Below are positions 40,314-52,489 of a DNA stretch of 64,000 nt, piece by piece. The position numbers were made by a program, and so were the translations under genes. The stretch covers positions 10,804,252 through 10,868,251 of the forward strand of contig NC_085137.1 in the NCBI RefSeq assembly GCF_035046485.1, written 5' to 3'. The notes under the pieces were generated by a model. That model did no database searches. It had not been told where the DNA came from and worked only from the letters and a program-made list of their open reading frames with translations. Every line of letters begins with the position of its first letter. Within the stretch, counting starts at the first letter, position 1. Origin of the DNA: Aedes albopictus. Its lineage: Eukaryota; Arthropoda; Insecta; Diptera; Culicidae.

Positions 40314-40783
40314 TTAAATCGCGCCAAGAACATACTTATCGATAATCTCCGACAAAATATCGGTGAACCGGTCGCGGAATGTGGCATCGATTTCGAAGGA
40401 CCGCACAATCAGCTGCACTTTGGTACGCTCGTCACGAATGAAATCGTCGAATGGCGCCGACCCGTCCATCAGCGGTTTGGCGATTTCCATCGGGACAAGA
40501 ATGGTCATATTGAAGAGGCAGCTCTCGACCAGTCCGGCCAGCTCGTAGTACTCACAGGAGGCGTCGAACTCGCTGCGGGGCAGAATCCGGCCAATGTCCA
40601 GCTGGTGGAGGGCAAGTTCTGCACGCAGAGCATCGTAGTAGGCGCCCAGCAGAGCGGACTGGTGCTTGGCGCGGAATGTGCTTACGCTGCCCAGGGTGAT
40701 GACAGTGAAAACGTCCAAAGCCGGCGGAGCGTAGCGCGACAGTTGATAATCCAGCAGTATTCCGGCGGTCGGCATGGGATGGC
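40314..40783 (-). CDS. EcKinase/CHK kinase-like protein, C-terminal exon A
   Basis: The phase-1 acceptor CGCACAG|GCCAT precedes 156 codons and a stop. It encodes ILLDYQLSRYAPPALDVFTV, then a helical C-terminal lobe ending IDKYVLGAI. The DYQLSRYAPPA-D block is the hallmark of insect EcKinase (DUF227, CHK kinase-like) proteins; the Asp corresponds to the metal-binding Asp of the kinase fold. The family is thought to phosphorylate small molecules such as ecdysteroids and xenobiotics in the cytosol. The ATP-binding lobe and HxD catalytic loop must come from upstream exons, which I do not find between this exon and exon B. It could be an alternative last exon, a tandem-duplicate last exon or a partial pseudogene. 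No frameshift is present. Confidence 0.8.
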
Positions 40784-41340
40784 CTGTGCGACGAGAAACT
40801 AACAGATGACGAGTGGTAAGAGGGCAAGAATCGTAACAATTTAATGCAGGATAATGAGGGGAAAGACCCACCATGTCTGTATAGTAACATGGTCCGACAA
40901 AAAATCAACTTTTGTTCTGCCCAGCTCTAAATTTCATTTTTTCTGATTGCTCTCAACTAGAAACTTATAAATCTGAAGTTTTGCACGATATCAAAGAAGG
41001 GAAAGGTGAACCACGGATATTTAGGGGTTGTGCAGCTACCATAAAAATTTCACGAAGATCCGTCAAGTCATTCTCGAAAAACGGTGTTTTTACGAAATCA
41101 TGTTTTGAGAATTTCTCATATTGAACGCAAAGAAGCCAACTACTTATTGCCCAGTTGCTGATTTATGGGTAGTACGCAGATCGCAAGAAATTTCTTGGGC
41201 CATCTCGATGCGTGTAAATTTCAGTCAAAGAATCGCTCAAGAAATAAGAAAGCGTCGCTTTATTCCGGATCCTAGTACGGAGCTGAAACGAAACGTCAAA
41301 TCAAATGGGGCTTGCTATGTTAAATTTCTTGACCATTCCG
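40784..41340. other. Non-coding, intron-like sequence upstream of exon A
   Basis: This contains the pyrimidine tract of the EcKinase acceptor and AT-rich sequence. The frames at 40912-41363 show no domain. No N-lobe EcKinase exon is seen. Confidence 0.4.
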
Positions 41341-41342
41341 GT

Positions 41343-41474
41343 CACGGAAAAATAATGCACTGAACGTTAAATACTTGAGCGATTTGAAGTGAAGTGCATA
41401 CCTCGCCTTATGCGAGATGCACTTCCAACGGAATCGCTCAAGTAATTTTCGTTCAGTACATTATTTTTCCGTTT
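41343..41474. mobile_element. 132-bp palindromic element
   Basis: ACGGAAAAATAATGCACTGA is mirrored by CAGTACATTATTTTTCCGT. The inner phrases AAGTGCATACCTCGC and GCGAGATGCACTTC pair too. It is flanked by AT-rich DNA. Confidence 0.65.
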
Positions 41475-41654
41475 TTTTTTTACTAGCTGTCCTGGCAAAC
41501 GTACTGCCTGCCTACTATGTTTTTCGGCATACTGCTCTATAGGGACGTTCTAGAGTTTCTAGTCGAGAGCAATGAGAAAAGGTGGAGTTTAGAACTGTGC
41601 AAAAAATTGTCGGGCCGTGTAATCAATAAACAGACCCCATTGGAGTGAGTCAAC

Positions 41655-42095
41655 GATGTACACTCCCGATCAAAAGTTTGGGGTCACCAGCTCAAAAACA
41701 TGTCATTTTTTTGGGCCCATATCTTCACCAATTTGCGTCCGATATAAAAACCCTAGGTGTTATTCAAACGATAATAAATCAAAGTAACTTGGAACATGAT
41801 TTTGGTGAAACTTTAACAAAAATATTTGCATGTAAACTTAACCAAAAGTTGGCAAATTTTCTTAAAAATGCATATAAATTTACGGCAGTGTTGCTGGAAA
41901 TTGGGTCGATCAAATTTTAAGATGAGAGCGATATGATAACCTGTTTTCTACTAGCTTTCAACTGCTTTTTACCGAACTTTGCTAAAAAATCTAGGAAAAA
42001 AGTTATTAAGTATATTAACTCTTGATGTTATCGACCAAAAGTTTGGGGTCACCTCTTAATGATGATGCATCATCAGCCAAAAGTTTAGGGTCACT
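41655..42095. mobile_element. Tc1-like DNA-transposon fragment with AAAAGTTTGGGGTCAC repeats
   Basis: The left end TACACTCCCGATCAAAAGTT runs into TGGGGTCACC. The motif CAAAAGTTTGGGGTCACC recurs at 42036 and a variant at 42077, all in the same orientation. Subterminal direct repeats of this form occur in Tc1-type elements. No transposase was found; the 91-codon frame inside is Asn/Lys-rich and unconvincing. Confidence 0.5.
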
Positions 42096-42419
42096 GTCGT
42101 AAAACATGGAAAAGTGATTTGGTGATATCTTCGTCATCCATTGTTCCATTTTAATTCTTTTTGGCTGATTTCAAAAATAATTAACTTAATTTACTTTTGA
42201 TATCTTGAATTTAACGAATTCAACGATTTTTAAATATATAAAAGTTATGTAAAGTTAACCCGTTAGACCCCAGCTGCGACATAAAAGTTCAAAAAATTGC
42301 CAACAGACCATTTATCAACAGAATTCGACCAAATTTTGAATACAAACTCGCACGGGATCAAAATTTGCTTGGACTTCTGGACGGAGTAAGGCCGGTGGCC
42401 AAAGATGTTTTCGTGAAGT

Positions 42420-43430
42420 TCGCATCACAATTCTGTGTAGTGTAGGTGCTAAGGTGAGTGACTATAAATCAAGAGGTGCGAGTTCAATTCCCAGTTTTCC
42501 CACAGATTAATTTATACATTCCGAAACATCTCTTATGGAAACAGAAGCAGCTAATAGTAAAAATAGGCTCACGAAAGTGTTTTTATTTTTACAGAATTCA
42601 TATATAATTGATTGTTTATTAAGCGCATATTAAGCCTTAAAACAGCCTTTCAAAGAACCTCAAATCAGCTAAAGGTTGAATGAAATCACCAAAATCAGAT
42701 GTTTAGGAGCTGAATAAAGGATTGTACCTCTTGTGCTCAGCTTTTGTTCAAATGAAGGCTGATTTAAAAAAGTTGCAGGAACGTTTGTACAGCATCAAAT
42801 TGTTACCTGGGTCACTGGGTCAAGTCGGGTAAAAATAAGACCAAGTACGATTTCCACCACTATAACTTTCTTCTTAACGAAGAATTTCAATAGCAGTTTA
42901 CATATTCCGTTGCCTAATGATAGTTCTAGTTCTAGGAATCTAGTCGAGAAATTTACTTACTCCTGTTAAATGTAGTATTAGTTTATGGAACTTACCATTG
43001 TTTTACGCGTGCAAATAACCAAATATGCTATATTAACAACTCTTACGATTTTTTGGCGACACCTTTTTAGTGAATGTGGCGCCACCAAGCGTCAGAAGAG
43101 GTACTACTACACACTAAATGCATGGGCTATCCGAATGACGTTTATGCTGTCGAACTGTCATTGCATGGTGGGGATGCCCATTTCTTCTGAGATAATCGAT
43201 TAACATTAATCGATTTTTTTTCAACTACTCAAATTAGAACAAATTTAATTCTCTCTTCTTAAACAATTTTTGGCGTATATTATCGTCGCAGCACCAAATC
43301 GAAGTAAATTTGAACTGATAAACGTTCATAACAGACTAAAACACAGACGACGCAAATCGAACTTTCCGTTAGCGAGTTATGACCGGTATTTTCTCCGGAA
43401 ATTACACAAGAATTTCCTTATGGGATCCCT
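42420..43430. other. AT-rich sequence without a gene
   Basis: A phrase at 42928-43020 (CGAGAAATTTACTTACTCCTG; GCGTGCAAATAAC) recurs at 48757-48832 in the same orientation, so part is repetitive. The frame 42985-43203 has no recognised domain. Confidence 0.4.
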
Positions 43431-43693
43431 TTAAGAATTGCACCCTGGATTTTTTTCTCCAAGATTCCTTCAGAAGCACTTGGGGGATCCTCCTAGAAAT
43501 AATTCTGGAATTATTTTAGGAACTCCTTTCGGGATTGCTTAGGGAAAGCGTTCCAGCGATTCTCCTCCATCCTACAACATTTTTTATCAAATTTCTCCAG
43601 CAGTTTTGTAAAAATTCCTCCAGATGTTTGTTCTGTTTTTTTTTTCAAAAATTCCTTCTGGGATTTCATATCTACATGAACAAAACGCAATCA

Positions 43694-44112
43694 GTGAAGT
43701 ACTAGATTTGTAGTAATAAGCTGAATTTGTGTATAATGAGAAAGTTGTTGTTTGTTTGTTTGTTTATTACCAGGGTTTTTAACCTTTTATGGGTCATTCA
43801 TCCCGTAATGAGAAAGTAAATTCTCCGTTACTGCAATAAAACGGTAACTGCAACAATGGTAACAAAAAAGCAAGGTTTTCATGACTGCTTGTCTGATTTG
43901 ATGCTGTTTGAGCAAAACTTTGGGTAACTGTGTTGTTGTATTCTCATTTATTGCAACTTCAACAACATAGTTCCCCAAAAATTTACTCAAGCAGCATCAA
44001 ACTAGGCTAGGAATCTTAATACCCATGAATTTGCACCGTTCCAATGCAGAAACGGAGAGTTTAGCATCTCACCATACAAAAACCAACTCATTACTACAAA
44101 TCTAGTATTCAC
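43694..44112. mobile_element. MITE with GTACTAGATTTGTAGTAAT ends
   Basis: The left GTGAAGTACTAGATTTGTAG and right CTACAAATCTAGTATTCAC form ~25-bp inverted repeats around a 420-bp non-coding core. It is inserted into the degenerate repeat tract and itself contains a LINE tail. Confidence 0.7.
43746..43805 (-). mobile_element. 60-bp LINE 3' tail with 12-bp target duplication
   Basis: On the minus strand it reads GGTTAAAAACCCTGGTAATA followed by AACAAACAAACAAACAACA, a LINE 3' terminus with CAAA repeats. TAATGAGAAAGT flanks it at 43734-43745 and 43806-43817. Only the extreme 3' end was integrated. Confidence 0.8.
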
Positions 44113-45054
44113 TTATTCCTTCTGGGAATCCCAGAAAAAGTTCTTCTGAAGACGTTCCAAATTTATAGAAATCTCGGAAGGAATCACAAAAATAATTCCT
44201 GGAGGATTTCTGATACTTCAAAGAGGAAACTTGTGAAGGAATCCTGGAAAGATCCCTCGAAAAATCTTAATAAAATTGTTCATATAAAATCGCGTTGGAG
44301 ATTTACAGAGTCACTTCGGAATTTCTCCGGAAGTTCAAAAGAAACTCCTTGAAAAATCCTTAAAGGACGGAGAGAATTCCAGAAGGAACTCCCGGTTGAA
44401 ATTCCCAGAAGGAGGAATTTCCAAAGGAGCTCTTGGATAAATCCCTGAAACAACTCCTGGTCGTTCTTGGAAAATTTTGGAGGAATTCCAGAAGGAATTC
44501 CAGGAGGTGTTAGTAAAAAACTCCTGAGGGAATCGTTGAAGGAGCTTCTGCAGGAATCCAAGAAAGACTCCAAGATACTCCTATAAGGAAATCCTATAAC
44601 GAACTTCTTTGCAAATCCTAGAAAATAATTCTTGAGGATTCCTAGAATTATTTCTTGAAGGAACATCAGAAGAAATTGTTGGAGTAATTTCAGTAGGAAC
44701 TCCTGGGGCTCGAAGGAACCTCTAGAGAAATTTAAGAAAAAATACTTTAAATCAATCTCTGAAGGCACTCCTGAATGAATTTCAAAAAGAGCCCCTGAAT
44801 GAATCTCTGAAAAAAAAGCTCTAGGAGGAAACCAAGGGTAATGACATATCCTTTTCTAATTGGAAAATCCGCATTTATCCGTCGCTTCTAACTGAGCTGC
44901 TCGGCACAGTTAGACGCGGTTAACGACGGTTAGCAACGGATAAACGCATATTTTTCCGGTTAGCAAAGGAAATGTAATTCCCCCTGGAGGAACCTGAGAA
45001 GGAACTTCCGTTGGAAAATCAGAAGGAATTCAGAAAGAACATCTGATGGAATGC

Positions 45055-45243
45055 CTGACTAAATTTATGGAGGATTATCACTCTGCAGCAGACGAATTTG
45101 CTAGAATATTTTTACTAAAGGAAGTTCACCCAGAAGCCCATGACTGTATACTGCAAGGATTTCGCGACGATCGTGTGAATGTGCAATCTTTGACAGCACA
45201 ATGTTCACACATCCAACAACAAAGCAAACCTATTAGTCCGAAA
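45055..45243 (+). other. Unrecognised short open frame
   Basis: A frame of about 63 codons (CLTKFMEDYHSAADEFARIF onward, ending KPISPK) stops just before AATAAAATAATC, a polyadenylation-like signal. Its composition is less biased than the surrounding repeat-derived frames and it may be the end of a decayed transposon or retroposed gene. I recognise no family. Confidence 0.2.
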
Positions 45244-45509
45244 TAAAATAATCAGTATTTGAATAAACTCATTGTTTACTTCGGAAGAACAACGAAATTA
45301 ATCGAAATTAAACCCTTCAATTCCATTCTCAGGTCTGGTTCCGGAGTTCATTTTTTGTAAGAACGCCGCTCAAACGTAGAAATTATTAAGTTCGTGCATC
45401 GGTCCATTAGCTTGTACAACACCCTTGGCTGCAATGTCTTGCACTCTGCCACAAGAAATTTGACGTGCACTTGGTTGGTGATCTTCCGGATTTTTTGTAA
45501 GCTATCCAA

Positions 45510-46490
45510 TTCGATGTATGTATGTCAGCGTTGACATTAAGAAAGATGATACTAAAAGCTATTGTCAAAGGAAAATAGCAACCACCAGGGCAAAATATAA
45601 GTTAATTTTGAGGGTGTTCTGGCAGCACTGCATGAGTGCCGGTTGCCACAAGATATGCGTTCGGTCGATGAGGCATTGGTAAGTGTCGTTTGACAGGTGT
45701 CAGAGTGACAGCAGAGATGACATGAGAAGGTGAGAGAGACAGATAGCTGTCAAAGGTAGAAAGTAAATAAAAACAAAGGAAAGGAAGAAATTGAATTAGA
45801 TTGAAGGTGCCATTTGCGATTGTTGATGATAGGCAAAATAAAGGTAGAATAGATTAATAGTTCGGAAGTTTGGTGATTAAAAAGGGAGTTGAAATTCGGT
45901 TGAAATAGAGAAAGGTGCGCGAGTGATTAGTAGACGAGAAACGAATCAGGTTTGGTCAGACGATCACAAGCACATATAGTAAGTAGCAAAACTTATGTAC
46001 AATTAGACTGAATAGTAAGGAAACTTGTAATAATTCGTAGTGTTCTCCGAGCCACGGGAATAAATTGAGGGATTCGACAAGATAGAGACCCGACGGGACA
46101 ATACATACTGGACAGCAGACTGAGAAAACAGGTAAATTACTTGAAAGAGTTGAATGAAGTGAAAGTAAACACAAGATTGATAACAGATATCGGATACGCA
46201 CGACGAGGACGAGACCGTCTACACAGTGGTCCAAACTGAATTTATTGAGGACAAAATTTGTAAGTTTAATTTTCGTATATTTGATATTGATATGGACAAA
46301 AATATAAATGTAACATTTCAATAGGTGATTGCGTCGCCTAAAAAGGAAGGTAGAAGAGAAGCCGTTAGAGGAAGAAAGACAAACTAAAATTGTAAGTGTA
46401 TTTATGCGAGTAAGAAATGCTAAATTGTAAGATTTCACGAAACATTAAATTTTATTACTTACAGTTTGATCTGCCATAACGTAAAACGGC
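45510..46490. other. LTR/leader-like sequence of a retroelement
   Basis: A purine-rich non-coding stretch contains TGTTCTGGCAGCACTGCATG near 45613 and GGGAATAAATTGAGG near 46058, as in an LTR start and its polyadenylation region. No gag or pol follows. A solo LTR or 5' leader is possible. The 160-codon minus frame is Leu/Ser/Phe-rich and unsupported. Confidence 0.25.
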
Positions 46491-46809
46491 TGATTTTCAA
46501 AAACGGTTTGTCGATCCGAAATTCCGACCCGAACAGAGGGTGAAAATTTTAAATTTTGAAGTTAAACGATTTCGGTGACGTTACAATGAGGGAGCATTCA
46601 AATTCTTCTACAGATATATTCGTAGATGTCATCTACCGTATGCGTGATAATGTTTGCACCATCGTACAAATAAGGTACCCATATCACCTGTACACACAAT
46701 GTCTTGGTTTTTATTGCATGCACGTAAGCTCTAACTCATATTACAGTAGGTTGCGGGTAAAAAAATCCGATTTCTTAAGTTTAAAATTTGCACCATGAAG
46801 GGGTAGCAG

Positions 46810-47443
46810 TAGGGTGGGGCTAATTTTAAAAAATGTCTCCGGGATATGATTTCCCATGTGGAAAGTGATCCACTAGTTGAAATAAGTGAGCTGTACAAAA
46901 ATGAGAGATTTCGGTTGATATTTAGGGGTGGCGCAAAGGGTTCAGGTAAAATTTTTACTAGAACAAATCTCCAAAAAATATTTCAAAATTAATTTTCAAA
47001 CATAACATATCTAGACTAAATCGGTGATTTTAGAACCCAATTGGGCCAAATTTGTGCTCAAAATGGCGATATCTCCACTGGTTTCCGAGATATTTGAAAA
47101 AAAATATCATATTTTGATATCTAACCCAAAAAATACCAAAATACGACATATTTTTTCAAATATCTCGGAAACCAGTGGAGATATCGCAATTTTGAGCACA
47201 AATTTGGCCCAATTGGGTTCTACAATCACCGATTTAGTCTAGAAATGTTATGTTTGAAAATTAATTTTGACATGTTTTTTGGAGATTTGTTCTAGTAAAA
47301 ATTTTACCTGAACCCTTTGCGCCACCCCTAAATATCAACCGAAATCGCTCATTTTTGTACAGCTCACTTATTTCAACTAGTGGATCACTTTCCACATGGG
47401 AAATCATATCCCGGAGACATTTTTTTAAATTAGCCCCACCCTA
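46810..47443. mobile_element. 634-bp near-perfect palindrome with 9-bp target duplication
   Basis: It starts TAGGGTGGGGCTAATTT and ends with the complement CCCCACCCTA. GGGTAGCAG flanks it directly at 46801-46809 and 47444-47452. The two ~315-bp arms differ at only a few bases. The TAGG ends and 9-bp duplication are shared with the 7-kb foldback at 10650-17683, suggesting the same (Mutator-like) class. It encodes nothing. Confidence 0.85.
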
Positions 47444-47524
47444 GGGTAGCAGCGGTAGTCGGGACTTGTCCACGCGCAAATGTTAAAAAAAGACATTTCA
47501 GGAGTGTTCAGGAGAACCGTAAAA

Positions 47525-47799
47525 CAGTCTTAGACCGAAAAAAGCAAGGGCAACTATTCCCGAAGGTGTCCACTGGTCGTCCAAGGTTAACATGGATTAA
47601 AAAAGCTATAGCTGCCACCAAAAATAAGATTTGGGTGAATTATATGCGCTCAATGAGAAAAATGGCAAAGAAACGCGAAATCAGCGACTTAACGGCATGG
47701 CATATCGAAAAGGAAAATTACGGTGGCCTTTATGATCCTTCGATCATAGAAAAAAAACTTACATTATTACCAATGGCATCCAGGAGCTACGAGTAGCGC
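47525..47799 (+). pseudogene. Tc1/mariner-superfamily transposase remnant
   Basis: The frame encodes VSTGRPRLTWIKKAIAATK and then IWVNYMRSMRKMAKKREIS, matching the GRPR hook and second helix-turn-helix of IS630/Tc1/mariner transposases (typical text GRPR..., RSMRKMAKE...). The DDE catalytic domain is missing and the frame stops after SRSYE, so it is a DNA-binding-domain fossil. The ATG usually reported at 47566 is internal. Confidence 0.65.
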
Positions 47800-48082
47800 C
47801 ATATAAGAAAGTCTTGAATTTGCCCGAACGCAACCTCCGTTTTTTTCGATTTCCGAAAAACTATCGATCCGTACCAAATTCCAGAATCAATAGTTATATT
47901 AACTTTTGTTTGTGTGTCAATGTCTACACCATTAGGCAATGTCAAAATAAAAAAATAAATTCAAAAATTGTTAATCTTTACTTTGACACTACCACGGATA
48001 CTTTTCGACATTTGCGCGTGGACAAATCACGAGCTAGGTTGCCACTTAGTCATTATACAAGTGTTAAACTAAGAAAATCAAC

Positions 48083-48125
48083 CGGGCTGAAAGTCTCTCA
48101 AATAAAGACAAATCAATCAATCAAA
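48083..48125 (+). mobile_element. 43-bp LINE tail with 13-bp target duplication
   Basis: The insert CGGGCTGAAAGTCTCTCAAA is followed by TAAAGACAAATCAATCAATCAAA. TAAGAAAATCAAC flanks it at 48070-48082 and 48126-48138. It is the same 3' terminus as the 135-bp insertion at 13341-13475, and one of the shortest LINE insertions imaginable. Confidence 0.85.
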
Positions 48126-48289
48126 TAAGAAAATCAACACTTTTTATGCACAGCCTACTATGATATGAGTTATATCTTAAATGCCTGCAAATAAAACCAA
48201 TACATTGTCTTCACAAGTAAAACTGGAATTTTATTTAACGATGGTGCAAACATTATCACGCATACGGTAATGAAATATTATTTTGTGTA

Positions 48290-49970
48290 CCTATATTGTA
48301 AATCGATTATTTATTAATCGATTATTTGGGAACAAAAAACTTTGACACCCCTAACATCTTTTTTGGAGAAATGTCACCTTGCACGGTAAATAATTGATCA
48401 AAATACAATTATTGACTTTTTCTGACAACAGGTGGTGCTGTAATCATTCGTAAACGGCGTCTCCATGTCGTTGTATGTGAAAACGCGAAGTGACCTATAT
48501 TGTTAATATAGTATATTTGAAATAACTCTCATTGTTGTCCATCTACGGGTCTCTGAAGTCAAGGAACGACTTCTTTTAGATCATTAAATTTTCCTAGGAA
48601 CAGTTTCGAGAGACATTTTTATTGACACATGATAAAACGTGTTTATGTAGTGCACAGAGCTTCCACATAGGTAAAACATGGTATTACAGTTTATCTGCAG
48701 CTCAATAAACCCAAGGCCTGACTTCAACCAGGCCATCTCGGATACTCAGGAATCTATTCGAGGAATTTACTTACTCCTGTTCTGTGTAGTATTGGTTTCT
48801 GGAGCTAACCGTTGTTTTCCGCGTGCAAATAACTCTCATTGTAGTCAATCTACGGTTCTCTGAAGTCAAGGTATGACTTCAATCAGATCGTCCAAATTGT
48901 CTGCAGTACGTTGACATAACAAACATTTTACAGTTTTTCAAGTATTAGTGCAATTAAGATCGATAAAAACAATTGAAAATCATCCGTGGAGATTATTTCG
49001 AGTAATCATATTTTGTAAGGACGGATTCGGACAATCCATCGAGAAATTCAGAAAATATAAACAGTAGTACAAGGACATCACATGTTCTAAGAATGTCTCC
49101 GATGACCTATGGGGTCAATAAGGAAATCATATCTCGTGTTTAATGTCATTTGAAAACAACAAACGTAAATGTAGACTTGGATGGTCCAGGAATGTTCAAT
49201 ATCCCAAGAAGTCAAAGGAGACCTATCGAAGAATCTCAAAAGCGAATATGTAGCAACTTCAACTATCATTAGGCAACTGAATATGTAAACTCCTATTGAA
49301 ATACTTCGTTAAAAAGAAAGTTATAGTGCTACGAATCGTACTTGGCCTTTTTTTACCTGACTTTACCCAGTGACCCACCGGCCTTACTCCGTTCAGAAGT
49401 CGAAGAAAATTTTAATCCCGTATATTTCCAAAACTAGGGTGTTGTGCGAATTTGTATTCAAAATTTGGTCCATTCTATTGAGAAATGGTCTGTTGGCGAT
49501 CTTGATGCATGGGAAATGCCTTGCCTGTATCGTTGCGGACACGCTGTAGTATGAGCTAGTTAGTAATTTAAAAGTGAATAAAGTTCAGTGAAATTGATAG
49601 TTGTAGGCGAATCACTAAATCCGAGGAAAAATAGTTCCGGGACCCTCGGTGCGCTACACCCCTTTCCAGAGGAGGGAGGGGTCTCAGACCATGCAAAGAC
49701 CCGTCCCAAAAAACCCCTACATGCACATTTTCACGCTAATCGGTCAAACTACTGCACTGGACAGAATACATAAGGATCAGACAGTCAGACAGAGACGGAC
49801 AGACAGAAAATCATTTTTACTAGATAGATAAAACCTTCAATTTACGTAGATCACCGTAGAGTCCAAGTGTATCAGATTGGTTTCGAAAAGCTTTGAAAAC
49901 AAGATCAAGCTTTCAAAAACAATTGTCTAAAGTTTGAAACCACACACTAAAAATAAAATACCAACTTCAA
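48290..49970. other. AT-rich repetitive sequence without a gene
   Basis: Two direct copies of CTCATTGTNGTCNATCTACGG and AGTCAAGGNANGACTTC lie near 48530 and 48833, a ~300-bp direct duplication. A phrase CAGACAGTCAGACAGAGACG near 49777 is simple sequence. No coding region is recognised. Confidence 0.4.
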
Positions 49971-49974
49971 CTTT

Positions 49975-50940
<966 letters not shown>

Positions 50941-51134
50941 TATGGTCAAATCTCAACCGTTACGTAGTAATTGAACTTTACATGTTTTTGACTTTGCTTG
51001 CCTCAAACTGGCTATAGCTTGAAAATGGTCAAACTTATCGCATTTGAAAGATTATTTAATTTGCTACCAAAAAAGATCTTGGAATCTATTGGTTTTGTCA
51101 GATAACTAAAGCAAAAAAAGCTCGAAAGTAGTGT

Positions 51135-51545
51135 TTGGCCTTTCTCGTACACTAAGTGTACTGAAAACTATATTTTCGATTTTTCGAAAAAAGGCTCAGA
51201 GGATCAAGTCGCATATAACAATCAACTCAGTTCGACGAATTGAGATTATTTATGTATGTGTGTATGTATGTATGTATGTGCGCAAAATAAGTTCACTCAC
51301 TTTTAAGGCACTTCCCATTGGCCGATTTTTCGGATTATAGCTTGAATCGAACCGGAATTGTTTGCTATCAAAAATGGTCCAGATCGGCCAAGGCGTTCCG
51401 GAGTTATGGCCATTTCAGTGATCCGCACCAGCTAGCACCGGTAGAACTGGCCGTATATAAAACTGAACTAGCCCCATCATCAAACATCAAACTGCGGCGA
51501 TTTTTGTAACCTTTAGCATGGTTGACGAGTTTTGTGCGGAAATCG
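51135..51545 (+). repeat. Second copy of the TTTCTCGTACACTAAG dispersed repeat
   Basis: CCTTTCTCGTACACTAAGTG and TCAGTTCGACGAATTGAGAT are followed by (ATGT)n at 51252-51280, GCTTGAATCGAACCGGAATT and GTTCCGGAGTTATGGCC. The order matches the minus-strand copies at 32870-33560 and 37700-37960. Non-coding. Confidence 0.65.
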
Positions 51546-52489
51546 ACACTGGAGACAAGAAGCTCCACGATGTCCAACGTATCTAAATACCAAGGTAATA
51601 TACTCCAACTACTATTCATGTATTAGTGAGAAAAGGAAAAAAGCAAAAAATTTGTGCAGATTTGTATGGGCGCATCACTATTTAGCAAACTTTTATGAGA
51701 AATTAGGCTCTCACATCATAGAGGCAATTATTAAAAGGCATCTCACTAGATAAAAAATGACTTCCATGTAATAAATCAGAAAATATCGTCATTTGAAAAT
51801 CAATGACAACATTTTTTTAATTTGTTCTAAACATAGTTTTACAGCATTTAGAAACGTTCAAACTAATAAAACTTCACAAATTTTGCAGAAATAATGACAT
51901 TCTAGAGTAAAATCACAAACTTTTCCTAACTAACGCAGATGTGTTAGTGGGTTGTACACGCGATTTCGAACCGAGGGGAAAGATTAAAAGGACAACGGGT
52001 ACGATTTACACCCTTTCACGGTTTATTTCAAACTAAAAACTGTAGGAGCCCACTGGGCAGTATTTATACTCGCTAGTTACAATAAGCGTGTGGAACAAAA
52101 CCCTATCCGAACAATATATTGTATGGATTATGCTTTGTGTGTACTTTAAACAATAGTGTGATTGTACCTGAACGCTTTGCTTATTATAGCATGTCAATTC
52201 AATATAAACAATAACAATTGTTGGAACTATTCTAGCGTATTGTGAGTATGATAATGTAAAGGTGAGTATGAATTCATTGTTTTTAATTAGTTTTTAGGTA
52301 ATTTTCTGCATGAATACAGGTAAGTATGCTGCTGATTGACGTATGACATGTTCAGTAGGCTGCCGGCATGAGGCATGGTTGTCTGCTGATGGTTTTAACC
52401 CTGGTAGCATGCTTTCGGCCTCGACATGGGTCTCGTTATTGACATTTGCGGGAATATCTTACCTTGGTATTTAGATATGTTGCACGATG
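51546..52489. other. AT-rich sequence, nothing recognised
   Basis: No gene, RNA or clear element boundary. Short frames at 51532-51753 have no domain. Confidence 0.45.

Larger units (their letters stand above)
43430..44830. repeat. Degenerate GGAATTCC-type tract, interrupted by a MITE
   Basis: Irregular phrases such as TTCCTTCTGGGAATCCCAGA and GGAATTCCAGAAGGAATTCC occur at 43430-43680 and 44115-44830. The 162-codon minus frame at 44280-44768 is Phe/Leu/Ser-rich repeat text, not a protein. The tract is split by the MITE at 43694-44112. Confidence 0.65.
46636..48267. mobile_element. Mariner-type element with nested palindrome, TA-flanked
   Basis: CCGTATGCGTGATAATGTTT and its complement AACATTATCACGCATACGG lie just inside TA at both ends. 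The next 100 bp also pair loosely. Inside are a transposase remnant, a 634-bp palindrome (46810-47443) and a 43-bp LINE tail, giving the order of events: mariner first, the others later. A second inner inverted pair, GTCCACGCGCAAATG (about 47468) and CATTTGCGCGTGGAC (about 48009), tightly brackets the transposase remnant and may be the real terminus of a smaller element. Confidence 0.6.
42270..49520. repeat. Widely spaced inverted repeat flanking a nest of elements
   Basis: The sequence at 42290-42415 (ending GGACGGAGTAAGGCCGGTGG) is mirrored at 49375-49510 (CCACCGGCCTTACTCCG onward). A second pair, about 42790-42915 and 49240-49375, pairs AAGTTATAGTG-type text next to CCTGACTTTACCCAGTGACC. 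The arms are diverged. The 7-kb interval contains MITEs, simple repeats, an LTR-like leader and a mariner remnant. It may be the two ends of one old element split by insertions. Confidence 0.5.

Noticed and set aside
46201..46438. Envelope or gag remnant after the LTR-like leader
   Set aside because: No frame with retroviral motifs; composition is AT-rich and the frames are short.
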